Assembly (NCBI GenBank): GCA_028683835.1 | Contig: JAQUHB010000002.1 | Coordinates: 62,001 to 126,000, forward strand | DNA length: 64,000 bases | Direction: 5' to 3' | From: Sulfurimonadaceae bacterium | GTDB lineage: Bacteria; Campylobacterota; Campylobacteria; Campylobacterales; Sulfurimonadaceae | Part shown: positions 27,016 to 37,470 of the stretch, piece by piece | How positions within the stretch are numbered: position 1 is the first letter of the stretch | Layout: the number at the start of each line of letters is the position of its first letter | Notes under the pieces: model-generated | What the model was told of the DNA's origin: nothing | Databases searched by the model: none | Seen by the model: the letters and a program-made list of their open reading frames with translations, nothing else | Position numbers and translations under genes: made by a program

Positions 27016-28218
27016 CTACTCTTTTAACTCAAATATTTCATCTTCTCGATACTCTTTTCTCATTTTCGGTTCATCATTTGAAGACGAAACAATAATTTTA
27101 TCATCCAAGCCTTCCATTTTTAGTTTCAGGTCTGATGCGGATGTTGCATTTTCAAATGCTTTTTCTTGAGTAATTTTTCCCTCTCGATAAAGATCTAAGA
27201 TAGCCTGATCAAAAGTCTGTGACCCATAAATATCTTTTCCCTCTGCCATCGTATCGACAATTTCATCATCACGATTTTCCTTGATAAGTTGCTCAATACG
27301 AGGAGTACGCACCAAAACTTCAAGTGCAGCAATCCGTTTATGGTCCACAGTCTGAATAAGACGCTGAGATATAACTCCTTTTAAAACACTCCCTAGCGTT
27401 AAACGAATCCTATTTTGTTCATTTGTCGGAAACGTCGAGATAATACGGTTGACTGTTTCCTTTGCATCTAAAGTATGTAAAGTTGAAAAAACAAGGTGAC
27501 CCGTATCGGCTGCATGTAAAGCAATTTCTATCGTTTCCCTATCACGCATCTCTCCAACAAGAATGATATCTGGATCTTCACGAAGTGCGGCACGCAAAGC
27601 TGCTGCAAACGATTTTGTATCCTGTCCAACACTTCTTTGATTGACGATACATTTTCTATCTTTATGAACAAACTCGATCGGATCTTCTATCGTGATAATA
27701 TGTTTACGTCTTGACCAGTTTATCTCATTGATAAGCGCTGCCAGTGTTGTTGATTTTCCACTTCCTGTGACGCCCGTCACCAAGATAAGTCCACGTTCAG
27801 CCGCTGTAAATTGATGTACGACTTTTGGTAGAAAAAGTTCATCTACCGTTAAAATTTTTATCGGAATTACACGAAAAACAGCTGAAACGCCATCCATTTG
27901 AAAGAAAATGTTGACCCGAAAACGATTTTTTTCATCAAAAGGATAAATAAGGTCAAGTTCTTTATTTTCAACAAACTCACCAAATCGTCCGCGTAAGAGC
28001 TCTTTGGCAAAGTTTAAAGAGTCTTCATGAGAAAATATCTCTCCTGAGAGTGGAATAATCTCTCCATTGATACGAGCTCGAATAACTGAGTTTGCTTTTA
28101 TATGCAAGTCACTTCCACCCGCATCTATCATTCGTTTGAGATAAGCCCTCACCTTTTTAAGTGTCTCAAAAGTAAGCTGTGAAATATCTACGTGACTATT
28201 AGCCGCTGATTGATTCAT
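27016..28218 (-). CDS. pilT: PilT-family retraction ATPase
   Basis: A hexameric secretion-type ATPase that in type IV pilus systems drives retraction. At 400 residues it has an N-terminal domain with DLHIKANSVIRARINGE (37-53), Walker A GVTGSGKST at 149-157, an aspartate box around EDPIEFVHKD, Walker B DPDIILVGEMRD and a histidine box near STLHTLDAKET. The C-terminal 40 residues are charged. It overlaps the transaldolase gene by four bases. No pilin, PilB, PilC or PilM-Q gene is in this window. It could be PilU instead, and its pilus must be encoded elsewhere if present. Confidence 0.9.
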   Translation of the reverse strand: MNQSAANSHVDISQLTFETLKKVRAYLKRMIDAGGSDLHIKANSVIRARINGEIIPLSGEIFSHEDSLNFAKELLRGRFGEFVENKELDLIYPFDEKNRFRVNIFFQMDGVSAVFRVIPIKILTVDELFLPKVVHQFTAAERGLILVTGVTGSGKSTTLAALINEINWSRRKHIITIEDPIEFVHKDRKCIVNQRSVGQDTKSFAAALRAALREDPDIILVGEMRDRETIEIALHAADTGHLVFSTLHTLDAKETVNRIISTFPTNEQNRIRLTLGSVLKGVISQRLIQTVDHKRIAALEVLVRTPRIEQLIKENRDDEIVDTMAEGKDIYGSQTFDQAILDLYREGKITQEKAFENATSASDLKLKMEGLDDKIIVSSSNDEPKMRKEYREDEIFELKE

Positions 28219-29195
28219 AAATTCTCCAATATCTCTTGAAATGCAACTTTAAATGCGTCTAATCCATCTTCTATCTGAATACGCACAACTTCATCAAAAT
28301 CAATTCCAGCAATTTTTATCTCTTCAAAAAAAGCATCTATTTTTTCTTGCGAGATAGGAAGCTTCGCTGACTTATCTTGACCCTTTATATATGCTTTAAT
28401 GGTATCTATCGGAGCGGTATTGACGCTATTATATGCTAAAAGTTCATCTACATAGTAAGAAGCTTTTGGCTTATCACCTTTGACACCCGTGCTCGCAAAA
28501 AGTGTACGACAACGGCTTACTTCTAAGGCTTTAACACTGTTATATATGCTTGCGGCATTATAAATTCCAGCAAGAGATGGAGTAATATTTTTCGATTCTA
28601 AAATTGTATCTAACGCCCGATCTATTCGACTAACAAAAACACTTATGACCGTATCTACGGAAGAACCTGATTTTTCTAGTCCTCTTTGAAATGCTTTTGC
28701 ACAAGAGATCGCTTGCTCTTTTGAAAAGATAAGTGTTGCATTGACAGCAATACCAGAAGCTACAAGTTCTTCCATCGCTTCATATCCAGCCACAGTTGCC
28801 GGAACTTTTATCATAACATTTGGTTTGTTTATACTTATATGTAAGCGTTTTCCCTCTGCAACGGTTGCTTGTGCATCATTACAAAGAAACGGATCAACTT
28901 CTATACTTACATATCCATCATCACCTTTGTCATAAAGCGGTTTTAAGATATCAGCTGCTTTTTGAATATCAAAAATTGCTACCGCTTCATACTTCTCTTT
29001 TGGAGAAAATTCACTTAAAGTTGTAAGTTGCTCTTTATACGCAAGAGATGAAAGAATTGCATTTTTAAAGATTGCAGGATTACTTGTCGCACCATTTATA
29101 ACACCAGAGTTCACCAGTTCTCTAAATTCATTATCTAAATAATCACGTTCGATAAAATCAGCCCACAACGAAAATTTTAGTTCTTCAATAACCAT
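28215..29195 (-). CDS. tal: Transaldolase
   Basis: It transfers a dihydroxyacetone unit between sugar phosphates in the pentose phosphate pathway. The 326 residues form a TIM barrel; the Schiff-base lysine is Lys130 in NVMIKVPAT, with the acidic partner in the N-terminal GATSNPAIF region. It is probably the longer transaldolase class. It carries its own extended -10 promoter and overlaps the pilT start by four bases, an odd functional pairing. AGGG is six bases before the ATG at 29195. Confidence 0.95.
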   Translation of the reverse strand: MVIEELKFSLWADFIERDYLDNEFRELVNSGVINGATSNPAIFKNAILSSLAYKEQLTTLSEFSPKEKYEAVAIFDIQKAADILKPLYDKGDDGYVSIEVDPFLCNDAQATVAEGKRLHISINKPNVMIKVPATVAGYEAMEELVASGIAVNATLIFSKEQAISCAKAFQRGLEKSGSSVDTVISVFVSRIDRALDTILESKNITPSLAGIYNAASIYNSVKALEVSRCRTLFASTGVKGDKPKASYYVDELLAYNSVNTAPIDTIKAYIKGQDKSAKLPISQEKIDAFFEEIKIAGIDFDEVVRIQIEDGLDAFKVAFQEILENL

Positions 29196-29222
29196 ATAAC
29201 ACCCTAATATCTATTTTAAATG

Positions 29223-29231
29223 ATTATAGCA
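29223..29231 (-). promoter_or_regulatory. Extended -10 promoter of tal-pilT
   Basis: On the minus strand this reads TGCTATAAT, a perfect TGn-TATAAT extended -10, 28 bases before the tal ATG. No good -35 is present, as expected for extended -10 promoters. Confidence 0.55.
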
Positions 29232-29254
29232 TTTTTCAATTCAAATCTCTATTT

Positions 29255-31039
29255 TTAAAAAAAGTAATTTAATGCAACCTTATAAGTCTTTTGAGGAGTT
29301 ATCTCTTTCTCTTTATACTCATAAGAAAATTGCAATGAAATTTTCTTATTCACCCTATAATTTTCACTCAAATTTATAAGCCACTGATTTTTTTGAGCGT
29401 AATACCATCTATGTGTAAACTCTAGATTTGTCGTAAAATTTTTAGACTTATCTAAAACAATGCCAACCGAAGTGCCGACACCTGTTTGCAAATTTGCATT
29501 AAAATACGTAAAAGGATCTGCCAAAGCATAAAGATAGCCATATTCATTTCCCCAACTATATCCGGCACCTACTGTAAAAATATAGTGTGCGTCATTATCT
29601 ATAAAGTTTTTATCAAATCCTGTTTTCATTCGCCAAGAAAACTCTGGAAAAAATGTACTCCTTTGAGACAGTGATTCCAATGAAAGTAAAGTAGCTTTTT
29701 CTAGCTGAATTTTATGATCACTATAGCTCATCTCAAAATCTAAAAACTCTATTTGTGTTCCACGCATGTAGCCTATACTGCTATCACTTGTATCATGATA
29801 TGCCGGACGTAATCCTATGTATTCTATAGATTTTCCATCTCGCCACCCTTGAGCTATAGAAGTACGAAATGCCCTATTTCCGAGATCAGGATTTGACGGC
29901 GTATCGATTTGCAATGGTTTACCTTTACCAAGAGATGCCCGAGCACTTGAAATCTCGTGAAAACGCTTAATATATTCCTCTTTTTTTATCTTGCTTTTCA
30001 TAAATTCATATTCTAAAAGATCGATTGCAGCTTCTAAAACATACTGCTTTTGTTCCAAGCTCAAACTTGTATCTTCAATAATATTTTGCAAAGCTATCTT
30101 TTCATCCACAAGTTTTAAAGTTTTCTCTTTTGCATCTTCACTCAAGATTTTTTCATAAGCCAAAAGTTCAGTTCTTTTAGAGGCTCTATAGTTCTTTTCC
30201 TTCACAATCTTTTGATCTTCAACCACATGAACCGTTTCAAGCGGAATAACCTGATATCTGAAGTTTTCTCTTAAGTGCATAGATGGCCGCGCAACCTCCA
30301 AAAGCCACAGCATATTGTAAGAACAGTTCTGGGTAAAAAAATAATAAAACGAAGAAGTATCGCTAAGTTCCCAGATATGACGCAACATCTTCTTTGTTTC
30401 ATCAGGAGTCAAATCAAGATCATATTCCCAGATATCGCGCGCTTCCGTGTCTCGGTATTCTTTGAGTTTTTCATAATAAGGCAAAAGTGAATAGGTTCCA
30501 TAATACCCACCAGTTAAACCTTTCATGGCAAATATAAATCCATTTTCTTTATCTGGATCTGCTGCGGCAGCGTAGTTAATGGCATAAGAGAGCAGTTTAG
30601 AGTTATATGAAGAATTTATACGCAAAAAAGTGTGTCCAAACATCGATGCCGGAGAGTTGATGTGTGCGGCTGGAAAAACAAGAGTCACTGATTTTGGATC
30701 AAGCTTCTTGACTATCTCATCATATTTCTTACATGTAACGCTTGGAAGATCTTTGAGTTCAAGCTTTTCTTTAAGCCACTCTAAGCGAGCAGGAAACCTA
30801 CATGCGCTCGAATTGTCATCCAAATTTGTTTCATTATAAAAAGCATCTATAGTCGCATGAAGTTCGCTCTGTGGATCTGTTTTTCCATTCTTTGCAAAGA
30901 AAAATTTTTTATCATCTATCTCACTCTCTTTGCCTGTAAAATGGAGTAAAAGATGCCAATACCTCTCATCTGCAAGATGCAAGTCATCAGCTTTTTTTTG
31001 ATATTTGTGAACATCTGCATTTGCTTCGTAGAAACTCAA
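29255..31039 (-). CDS. DUF4105 (Lnb N-terminal periplasmic) protein with C-terminal outer-membrane barrel
   Basis: From the TTG at 31039 it is 594 residues. The central region (about 110-265) has the DUF4105 hallmarks, including PASMFGHTFLRI and the NCSYNMLWLLE motif, which suggest a Cys/His hydrolase-like fold. The last 200 residues are alternating amphipathic strands ending YKVALNYFF, a terminal aromatic typical of outer-membrane beta-barrels. The TTG start lies inside what looks like a signal peptide. In frame upstream, the codons from 31072 would read xKFFHIIFFLFLSFYEANA, preceded by AGGA at correct spacing, but the codon at the expected start is ATC. The natural protein is therefore probably longer by 11 residues. 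It is next to a DUF3015 gene. Function unknown. Confidence 0.8.
   Translation of the reverse strand: MSFYEANADVHKYQKKADDLHLADERYWHLLLHFTGKESEIDDKKFFFAKNGKTDPQSELHATIDAFYNETNLDDNSSACRFPARLEWLKEKLELKDLPSVTCKKYDEIVKKLDPKSVTLVFPAAHINSPASMFGHTFLRINSSYNSKLLSYAINYAAAADPDKENGFIFAMKGLTGGYYGTYSLLPYYEKLKEYRDTEARDIWEYDLDLTPDETKKMLRHIWELSDTSSFYYFFTQNCSYNMLWLLEVARPSMHLRENFRYQVIPLETVHVVEDQKIVKEKNYRASKRTELLAYEKILSEDAKEKTLKLVDEKIALQNIIEDTSLSLEQKQYVLEAAIDLLEYEFMKSKIKKEEYIKRFHEISSARASLGKGKPLQIDTPSNPDLGNRAFRTSIAQGWRDGKSIEYIGLRPAYHDTSDSSIGYMRGTQIEFLDFEMSYSDHKIQLEKATLLSLESLSQRSTFFPEFSWRMKTGFDKNFIDNDAHYIFTVGAGYSWGNEYGYLYALADPFTYFNANLQTGVGTSVGIVLDKSKNFTTNLEFTHRWYYAQKNQWLINLSENYRVNKKISLQFSYEYKEKEITPQKTYKVALNYFF
30729..30738. 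repeat. TTACATGTAA iterated palindrome, copy 4 (in the DUF4105 gene)
   Basis: An exact copy, read as part of Val-Thr-Cys-Lys. Confidence 0.7.
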
Positions 31040-31090
31040 AAATAAGAAAAAAATAATATGAAAAAATTTGATGAAAAATCCTAAATGAAG

Positions 31091-31096
31091 ATTATA
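31091..31096 (-). promoter_or_regulatory. -10 box of the DUF4105 gene
   Basis: TATAAT on the minus strand directly after the T-run of the preceding terminator. A transcript starting near 31084 would have only about 12 leader bases, including AGGA, before the ATC codon at 31072. Confidence 0.45.
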
Positions 31097-31128
31097 AAAA
31101 AGAACTAAGCGAAGACATTCGCTTAGTT
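31096..31128 (-). terminator. Rho-independent terminator of the DUF3015 gene
   Basis: Inverted repeat 31103-31128: an 11-base perfect stem (AACTAAGCGAA with TTCGCTTAGTT) around a four-base loop, followed on the minus strand by C and a run of T at 31101-31096. It lies nine bases after the DUF3015 stop. Confidence 0.85.
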
Positions 31129-31137
31129 AAACTGACA

Positions 31138-31584
31138 TTAGATAGCAGTAGTTGAAATATTGTCAAGTACGTCTGACATCTTTGCATTTTGAGATGCGTA
31201 GATTTTGTTGTAGTTTGCTTGAAGAGCCAAAGCAAAAGCTGGTTTATCTTGAACATTTAAAAGTTCTGCCAAAGTATCTACAGACTCACCATGTCCTTTT
31301 GAGATTTCACTTGCAAGTTGATCCATATTTGATGCAACAAACTCCGATGCTCTATCATTCATAACAAACTGTGTTTTTTTACACCCAAGTGTACCTGACG
31401 TGATACCAAAAGTCTGGTTCAAAAAGATACCGTTCGTTGTAGCTTGAAGTGCAAGCATAACAGCTGAAGAGTTATCTCTAATGATCATCGCGCCAAGACC
31501 ACAACCAGTTTGGTCGTTTACCGTCGCAGAACCTGTCGTAGCCAAAGCCAATGCTACCACCGCACCCAATAAAATCTTTTTCAT
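31138..31584 (-). CDS. DUF3015 family secreted protein
   Basis: A 148-residue exported protein of unknown function. It has a clear signal peptide (MKKILLGAVVALALATTGSA), then VNDQTGCGLGAMIIRD with a conserved cysteine, GTLGCKKTQFVMND with a second, and an Ala/Asn-rich helical tail. The two cysteines probably form a disulfide in the periplasm. A GTG two codons earlier is possible, but the ATG at 31584 has AGGA seven bases before it. A strong terminator follows. I recall DUF3015 and DUF4105 genes as frequent neighbours, so a shared envelope role is plausible. Confidence 0.8.
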   Translation of the reverse strand: MKKILLGAVVALALATTGSATVNDQTGCGLGAMIIRDNSSAVMLALQATTNGIFLNQTFGITSGTLGCKKTQFVMNDRASEFVASNMDQLASEISKGHGESVDTLAELLNVQDKPAFALALQANYNKIYASQNAKMSDVLDNISTTAI

Positions 31585-31614
31585 AGTCACATCCTTTAAT
31601 TTAAAATCTTGGTT

Positions 31615-31620
31615 AGTATA
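31615..31620 (-). promoter_or_regulatory. Candidate -10 box of the DUF3015 gene
   Basis: TATACT on the minus strand, 30 bases before the chosen ATG, in the 136-base gap after the SYLF gene. No convincing -35. Confidence 0.35.
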
Positions 31621-31720
31621 GAAATATTTACCTTAAGTGATGTTTATTTGACAACAAAACCATTAATATTATTTATCCTTTTTACACACACGAGTACAAA
31701 ATCAGACTTACAACCAACTT

Positions 31721-32284
31721 TTAATTCAAATCCTCATCTTTCCAATACTTTGTTCCTTGTATAGTTGCTTGAAGAGCAAGTCCGTTTTGCGTGAGTTTAT
31801 AGATTCTTACACCTGGTTCGACTGTTATAGAAGCATTTAATGCTCCACCATCATTTCCAGCTTTTGCCGCCGCGTCAGCTTGAGCATTTGCTTCCCAACC
31901 ATTCGTTACAAAATTATCAAAAACTTTTTTATTTTCAAAGATAAACACAATTCTAAAATCTTTGACACCAAGTCCAAAGCCAACTCCGCCTGACGCCATA
32001 TTCATATAGATATTTTGTCCTGTTTGATTGTTATGTGCCACACCTTTTCCACCCTCAGCAGAGAGTAAAATAAGATTGACTCCAAGATTGGAAAATGTTG
32101 CGTAACCATAGGCATTTGCTATCATCTTCCTTGAGTCTGGCGCATACTTATAGACCAAACCAAGTGTTTCTTTACTTGTAGTTAAACGATCTTGTCTCAA
32201 TTCCATATCACTCTTTCCTGACCAAAAACCTGAAAACATCATTATCATCGTTATCATTACTAAAAACAATTTTACAAACTTCAT
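31721..32284 (-). CDS. SYLF/YSC84-like lipid-binding domain protein
   Basis: A 187-residue exported protein. It begins with a signal-peptide-like stretch (MKFVKLFLVMITMIMMFSGFW) and continues with the SYLF/YSC84 pattern: a YGYATFSNLGVNLILLSAEGGKGVA block, GVGFGLGVKDFRIVFIFEN, and a Gly/Ala-rich segment before SITVEPGVRIYKLTQNGLALQA. SYLF domains bind phosphoinositides in eukaryotes; in bacteria the function is unclear. I place the start at 32284, because GGAGGG lies five to ten bases before that ATG and forms part of the codons that a start at 32296 would use. It then overlaps the aat stop as ATGA. Confidence 0.8.
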   Translation of the reverse strand: MKFVKLFLVMITMIMMFSGFWSGKSDMELRQDRLTTSKETLGLVYKYAPDSRKMIANAYGYATFSNLGVNLILLSAEGGKGVAHNNQTGQNIYMNMASGGVGFGLGVKDFRIVFIFENKKVFDNFVTNGWEANAQADAAAKAGNDGGALNASITVEPGVRIYKLTQNGLALQATIQGTKYWKDEDLN

Positions 32285-32955
32285 TTTACCCTCCATTCAT
32301 GATTTATCTCTTCAAATACAACACTTTGAAGCCGCATCAGAAAATAATCTCGTGCGACCTCTTTTGCACCTAAACTTGCGAGATGCGGAGTAGGAACTTG
32401 ACAGTCTATAAAACTATATCCCCACTCCTTTAAATGCTCTACCAAAACAGCAAAAGCGGCTTTTGAAGCGTCACTCACTCGTGCGAACATACTCTCTCCG
32501 CAAAACACTCCGCCGACCACCACGCCATAAGCTCCGCCGACAAGTTTCCCATCCTGATACGCTTCCACGCTGTGCGCTTTGCCCATACCGTAGAGCACAT
32601 TATACGCTTCTATTATTTCAGGTTGAATCCATGTTCCGTTTTGTCCTTCACGCGGCACTTTAGAGCACTCGGTGATAACATCTAAAAAAGCGGAATCAAA
32701 CTTGTAGGTAAAATGTTTCATTCTTTTTTTGAGTGAAGGGCGAAGTTTAAAATCAGAAAGTTCTAAGATAAAACGCGGATCCGGAGACCACCAAAGGATG
32801 GGGTCACCTTTGGCATACCAAGGGAAAATCCCATTTTGATACGCACGAATAAGTCGAGAGGGAGAAAGATCGCCACCATATGCTACGATACCATCTTCAG
32901 AAGCATCTCGGGGATCGGGGAAAATCAGCTGATATGAGAGTCTTGGAATCTGCAA
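32281..32955 (-). CDS. aat: Leucyl/phenylalanyl-tRNA--protein transferase
   Basis: It adds Leu or Phe from charged tRNA to proteins with N-terminal Lys or Arg, creating N-degrons. At 224 residues it is the family length, with FPDPRDASEDGIVAYGGDLSP at the start, the YQNGIFPWY and WWSPDPRF blocks, and GGVFCGESMFAR then FIDCQVPTPHLASLGA in the GNAT-like core. It lies three bases after clpA, and clpS comes before that. The transferase, the adaptor and the unfoldase of one degradation route are thus consecutive, as in C. jejuni (Cj1107-Cj1109, recalled). Confidence 0.97.
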   Translation of the reverse strand: MQIPRLSYQLIFPDPRDASEDGIVAYGGDLSPSRLIRAYQNGIFPWYAKGDPILWWSPDPRFILELSDFKLRPSLKKRMKHFTYKFDSAFLDVITECSKVPREGQNGTWIQPEIIEAYNVLYGMGKAHSVEAYQDGKLVGGAYGVVVGGVFCGESMFARVSDASKAAFAVLVEHLKEWGYSFIDCQVPTPHLASLGAKEVARDYFLMRLQSVVFEEINHEWRVK

Positions 32956-32958
32956 CCT

Positions 32959-35138
<2,180 letters not shown>

Positions 35139-35139
<1 letters not shown>

Positions 35140-35438
35140 TACTCTTCCTCCATAGTTGCTTTAAGTGGAAAACCCTGTTCTCGGGCAAGTTTGTGGACTT
35201 GCATGATCTTTGTCTCTGCAATCTCATAAGTGTAAACGCCGCAAAGTCCTTTATCTTTTTTGTGGATATCAAGCATGATCATCTCAGCTTGCTGATAGTT
35301 TTTATGAAAGACATTCATAAGTATGTCGATTACAAAATCCATAGAAGTATAGTCATCATTTAGAAGAAAGACTTTATATTTTTTTGGCAAAGCGACGGAA
35401 AGCTCCGCGCCTACCTCATACTCTGTTTTTATACTCAA
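35139..35438 (-). CDS. clpS: ClpS adaptor protein
   Basis: It recognises bulky N-terminal residues and hands the substrates to ClpA. At 99 residues it has a flexible N-terminal tail and the conserved core: FLLNDDYTSMDFVIDIL carries the acidic residues that hold the alpha-amino group, and HKNYQQAEMIMLDIHKKDKG and YTYEIAETKIMQVHKLARE follow. It is the first gene of the clpS-clpA-aat-SYLF series, and AGGAA precedes its ATG. The 81-base gap upstream contains a possible TTGATT/TATTTT promoter with a 17-base spacer, which I consider weak. Confidence 0.96.
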
Positions 35439-35519
35439 AATAGTTCCTGAAAATAGTGTTTAAATATCGAAGAATCAACTTTACCTATTTTTTTGTGTTT
35501 CTTAGCTTAAACTCTTTAG

Positions 35520-36755
35520 CTATTTTGCCGCATTTAAAAAATCATCAATAATATCTCGCGGATTTTCAAGTCCAACTGAAACACGGATAAGTCCATCAGT
35601 GATCCCAAGAAACACTCTTGTCTTTTCATCAAAATCTCTATAAATCGTCGAAGCCATATGTAAAGCCAAAGTTCTGCTGTCGCCAATATTTGCTGTAATG
35701 GTTGCAAGTTTTGTGCCATTTAAAAACTTGTAAGCCTTCTCTTGTGTTCCCATATCGATAGTAAAAAGTGTACCACATCCGTTTGCAAAATCAGTTTTAT
35801 ATCTTTTATGATGCGGATGAGATGAGAGACATGGATGGTTTACATGTAAGCCTCTCTCATTCAAACCTCGCACGATTTTTTCCACACTCTCTACGATTCT
35901 GTCCATTCGAAGCGGTAAAGTCTCGATTCCAAGCATTGTGAGATAGCTGTTATATGCACTCGCACTCATCCCAAAATCACGCATCGCACGCTTTTTGGCA
36001 TTGGCAATAAGTGCCATTTCACCCATCTTCTCTATAAATTTATGAAGTTCAGGATAACGTGCTGTTTTAAACTTGTCCTCGCCCTGGTTTATAGCACGAA
36101 ATACTACCGCACCACCTAGTGCCGCAGCATTTCCGCTGATGATCTTCGTTGTAGAGTAGACGACGATATCTGCGCCAAGAGAAAGTGGAGCGATACTTAA
36201 AGGTGTAATAGTATTGTCCACCATTAACGCGACACCGGCATCATTGGCAATTTTTGCTATTGTCTTGATGTCTGGAAGACGCATATTTGGGTTACCAACA
36301 CTTTCTAAAAAGATAATCTTAGTTTTATCGGTAATCGCATGTTTGATTGCTTCGAGTTCATCGACATCAAAAAATGAAGTTGTAATACCAAAACGCGTCA
36401 AAGTCTCACTGAAAAATGAGTAAGTTCCGCCAAAAAGTCCGCCGATGCTCACTATCTCATCGCCAGTTTTTAAGAGTGACATACATGCCAAAGTGGTCGC
36501 CGCCATTCCAGAACTACATACAACAGCACTAACTCCGCCATCCATATTTGCAAGGATACTTTCAAGCTGTGCAGACGTGGGATTTCCCATTCGAGAGTAA
36601 AGAGGTTTTTTCACACTGCCATCAAAAATCCCCTCAGCAGTCTCGCTGTCGCCATATCCAAAAGAAGCAGAACCCACTATGCTCGGGCTTATTGCGCCCT
36701 CTTTTTTCCCGACAGATTGAACAAATTGTGTACAAAAATTTTCAAAACGATTCAT
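35520..36755 (-). CDS. Cys/Met-metabolism PLP enzyme, probably O-acetylhomoserine sulfhydrylase-like
   Basis: A fold-type I PLP enzyme of 411 residues in the cystathionine gamma-synthase family. The PLP lysine is Lys204 in YSTTKIISG, the pyridine-nitrogen aspartate is Asp180 in MVDNT, and YSRMGNPT at 53-60 and SSGMAA at 81-86 are the usual phosphate and substrate elements. Members include O-acetylhomoserine sulfhydrylase, methionine gamma-lyase and cystathionine gamma-synthase. The length and the KIISGNAAALGGAVV region fit the sulfhydrylase side best, but sequence alone does not decide. It is monocistronic and divergent from bioD. It contains a TTACATGTAA copy. Confidence 0.85.
   Translation of the reverse strand: MNRFENFCTQFVQSVGKKEGAISPSIVGSASFGYGDSETAEGIFDGSVKKPLYSRMGNPTSAQLESILANMDGGVSAVVCSSGMAATTLACMSLLKTGDEIVSIGGLFGGTYSFFSETLTRFGITTSFFDVDELEAIKHAITDKTKIIFLESVGNPNMRLPDIKTIAKIANDAGVALMVDNTITPLSIAPLSLGADIVVYSTTKIISGNAAALGGAVVFRAINQGEDKFKTARYPELHKFIEKMGEMALIANAKKRAMRDFGMSASAYNSYLTMLGIETLPLRMDRIVESVEKIVRGLNERGLHVNHPCLSSHPHHKRYKTDFANGCGTLFTIDMGTQEKAYKFLNGTKLATITANIGDSRTLALHMASTIYRDFDEKTRVFLGITDGLIRVSVGLENPRDIIDDFLNAAK
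35840..35849. repeat. TTACATGTAA iterated palindrome, copy 5 (in the Cys/Met enzyme gene)
   Basis: An exact copy, read as Leu-His-Val. Confidence 0.7.
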
Positions 36756-36780
36756 AAGTAAACCTAGTATAGAATTGCGA

Positions 36781-36787
36781 TATTATA
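36781..36787. promoter_or_regulatory. Overlapping divergent -10 boxes (bioD and the Cys/Met enzyme)
   Basis: TATTATA here reads as TATTAT for the rightward bioD start at 36803 and as TATAAT for the leftward gene starting at 36755. In a 47-base gap the two polymerases would compete for the same DNA. No -35 is evident on either side. Confidence 0.35.
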
Positions 36788-36802
36788 ACGAAAAGTTGAT
36801 AT

Positions 36803-37450
36803 ATGAAAAAAAGAATATTTATAACCGCAACAAATACTGACATAGGCAAAACTTACACGACAAAAAAACTTTTACACGCCTTTGCTAAGATGGGTTTGGC
36901 TGTTGGTGTTATCAAACCAATTGAGACGGGCGTCGTAGATGAGTATGCACCCGATGGAGAGGAACTTTTAGAGTGTGTAAAATCGCTCAATCCAAAACTT
37001 TGGTCTCTTGAAGTGGAAGATATCGTTCCCATAACTTACGCTCTTCCAGCCGCTCCCTTTGTCGCTTCAAAAAACACCTCTTTTGACCTAAAAAAAGTAT
37101 TGCGAGCACTTGAGGCGATGGAAGCAAATTGTGATATCGTGCTTATCGAAGGTGCTGGCGGGCTTTATGTGCCAATAGATAAAAATACTATGATGATCGA
37201 TCTTATCAAAATACTGGATGCCAAAGCTCTTTTAGTGACTCACTGCTCGCTTGGATGTATCAACGATACTTTACTTAATAAAAAAGCTCTGGAAGCCTTA
37301 CTTGTAAGCCATTTAATCGCATTTAATTGTAAAAAAGAGGATGTAAATTTTGCCACGGTATCGCTTCCATATTTTGAGCAATCTGGACAACAAGTGTTAA
37401 AAGTCGATGATGATATTGATTTGATATGTGAACTCTTGTATAATCTATAA
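36803..37450 (+). CDS. bioD: Dethiobiotin synthetase
   Basis: An ATP-dependent enzyme that closes the ureido ring of diaminopelargonic acid, the penultimate step of biotin synthesis. At 215 residues it has the P-loop TNTDIGKTYTTKKL near the N-terminus, KPIETGV, and IEGAGGLYVPI, which binds substrate. Other biotin genes are not adjacent. It heads a rightward group bioD-pyrB-pabB-kinase (20-base gap to pyrB) of otherwise unrelated pathways. No Shine-Dalgarno sequence is clear before its ATG. Confidence 0.95.
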   Translation: MKKRIFITATNTDIGKTYTTKKLLHAFAKMGLAVGVIKPIETGVVDEYAPDGEELLECVKSLNPKLWSLEVEDIVPITYALPAAPFVASKNTSFDLKKVLRALEAMEANCDIVLIEGAGGLYVPIDKNTMMIDLIKILDAKALLVTHCSLGCINDTLLNKKALEALLVSHLIAFNCKKEDVNFATVSLPYFEQSGQQVLKVDDDIDLICELLYNL

Positions 37451-37470
37451 AAAATTAAAGAAGTAAGACT

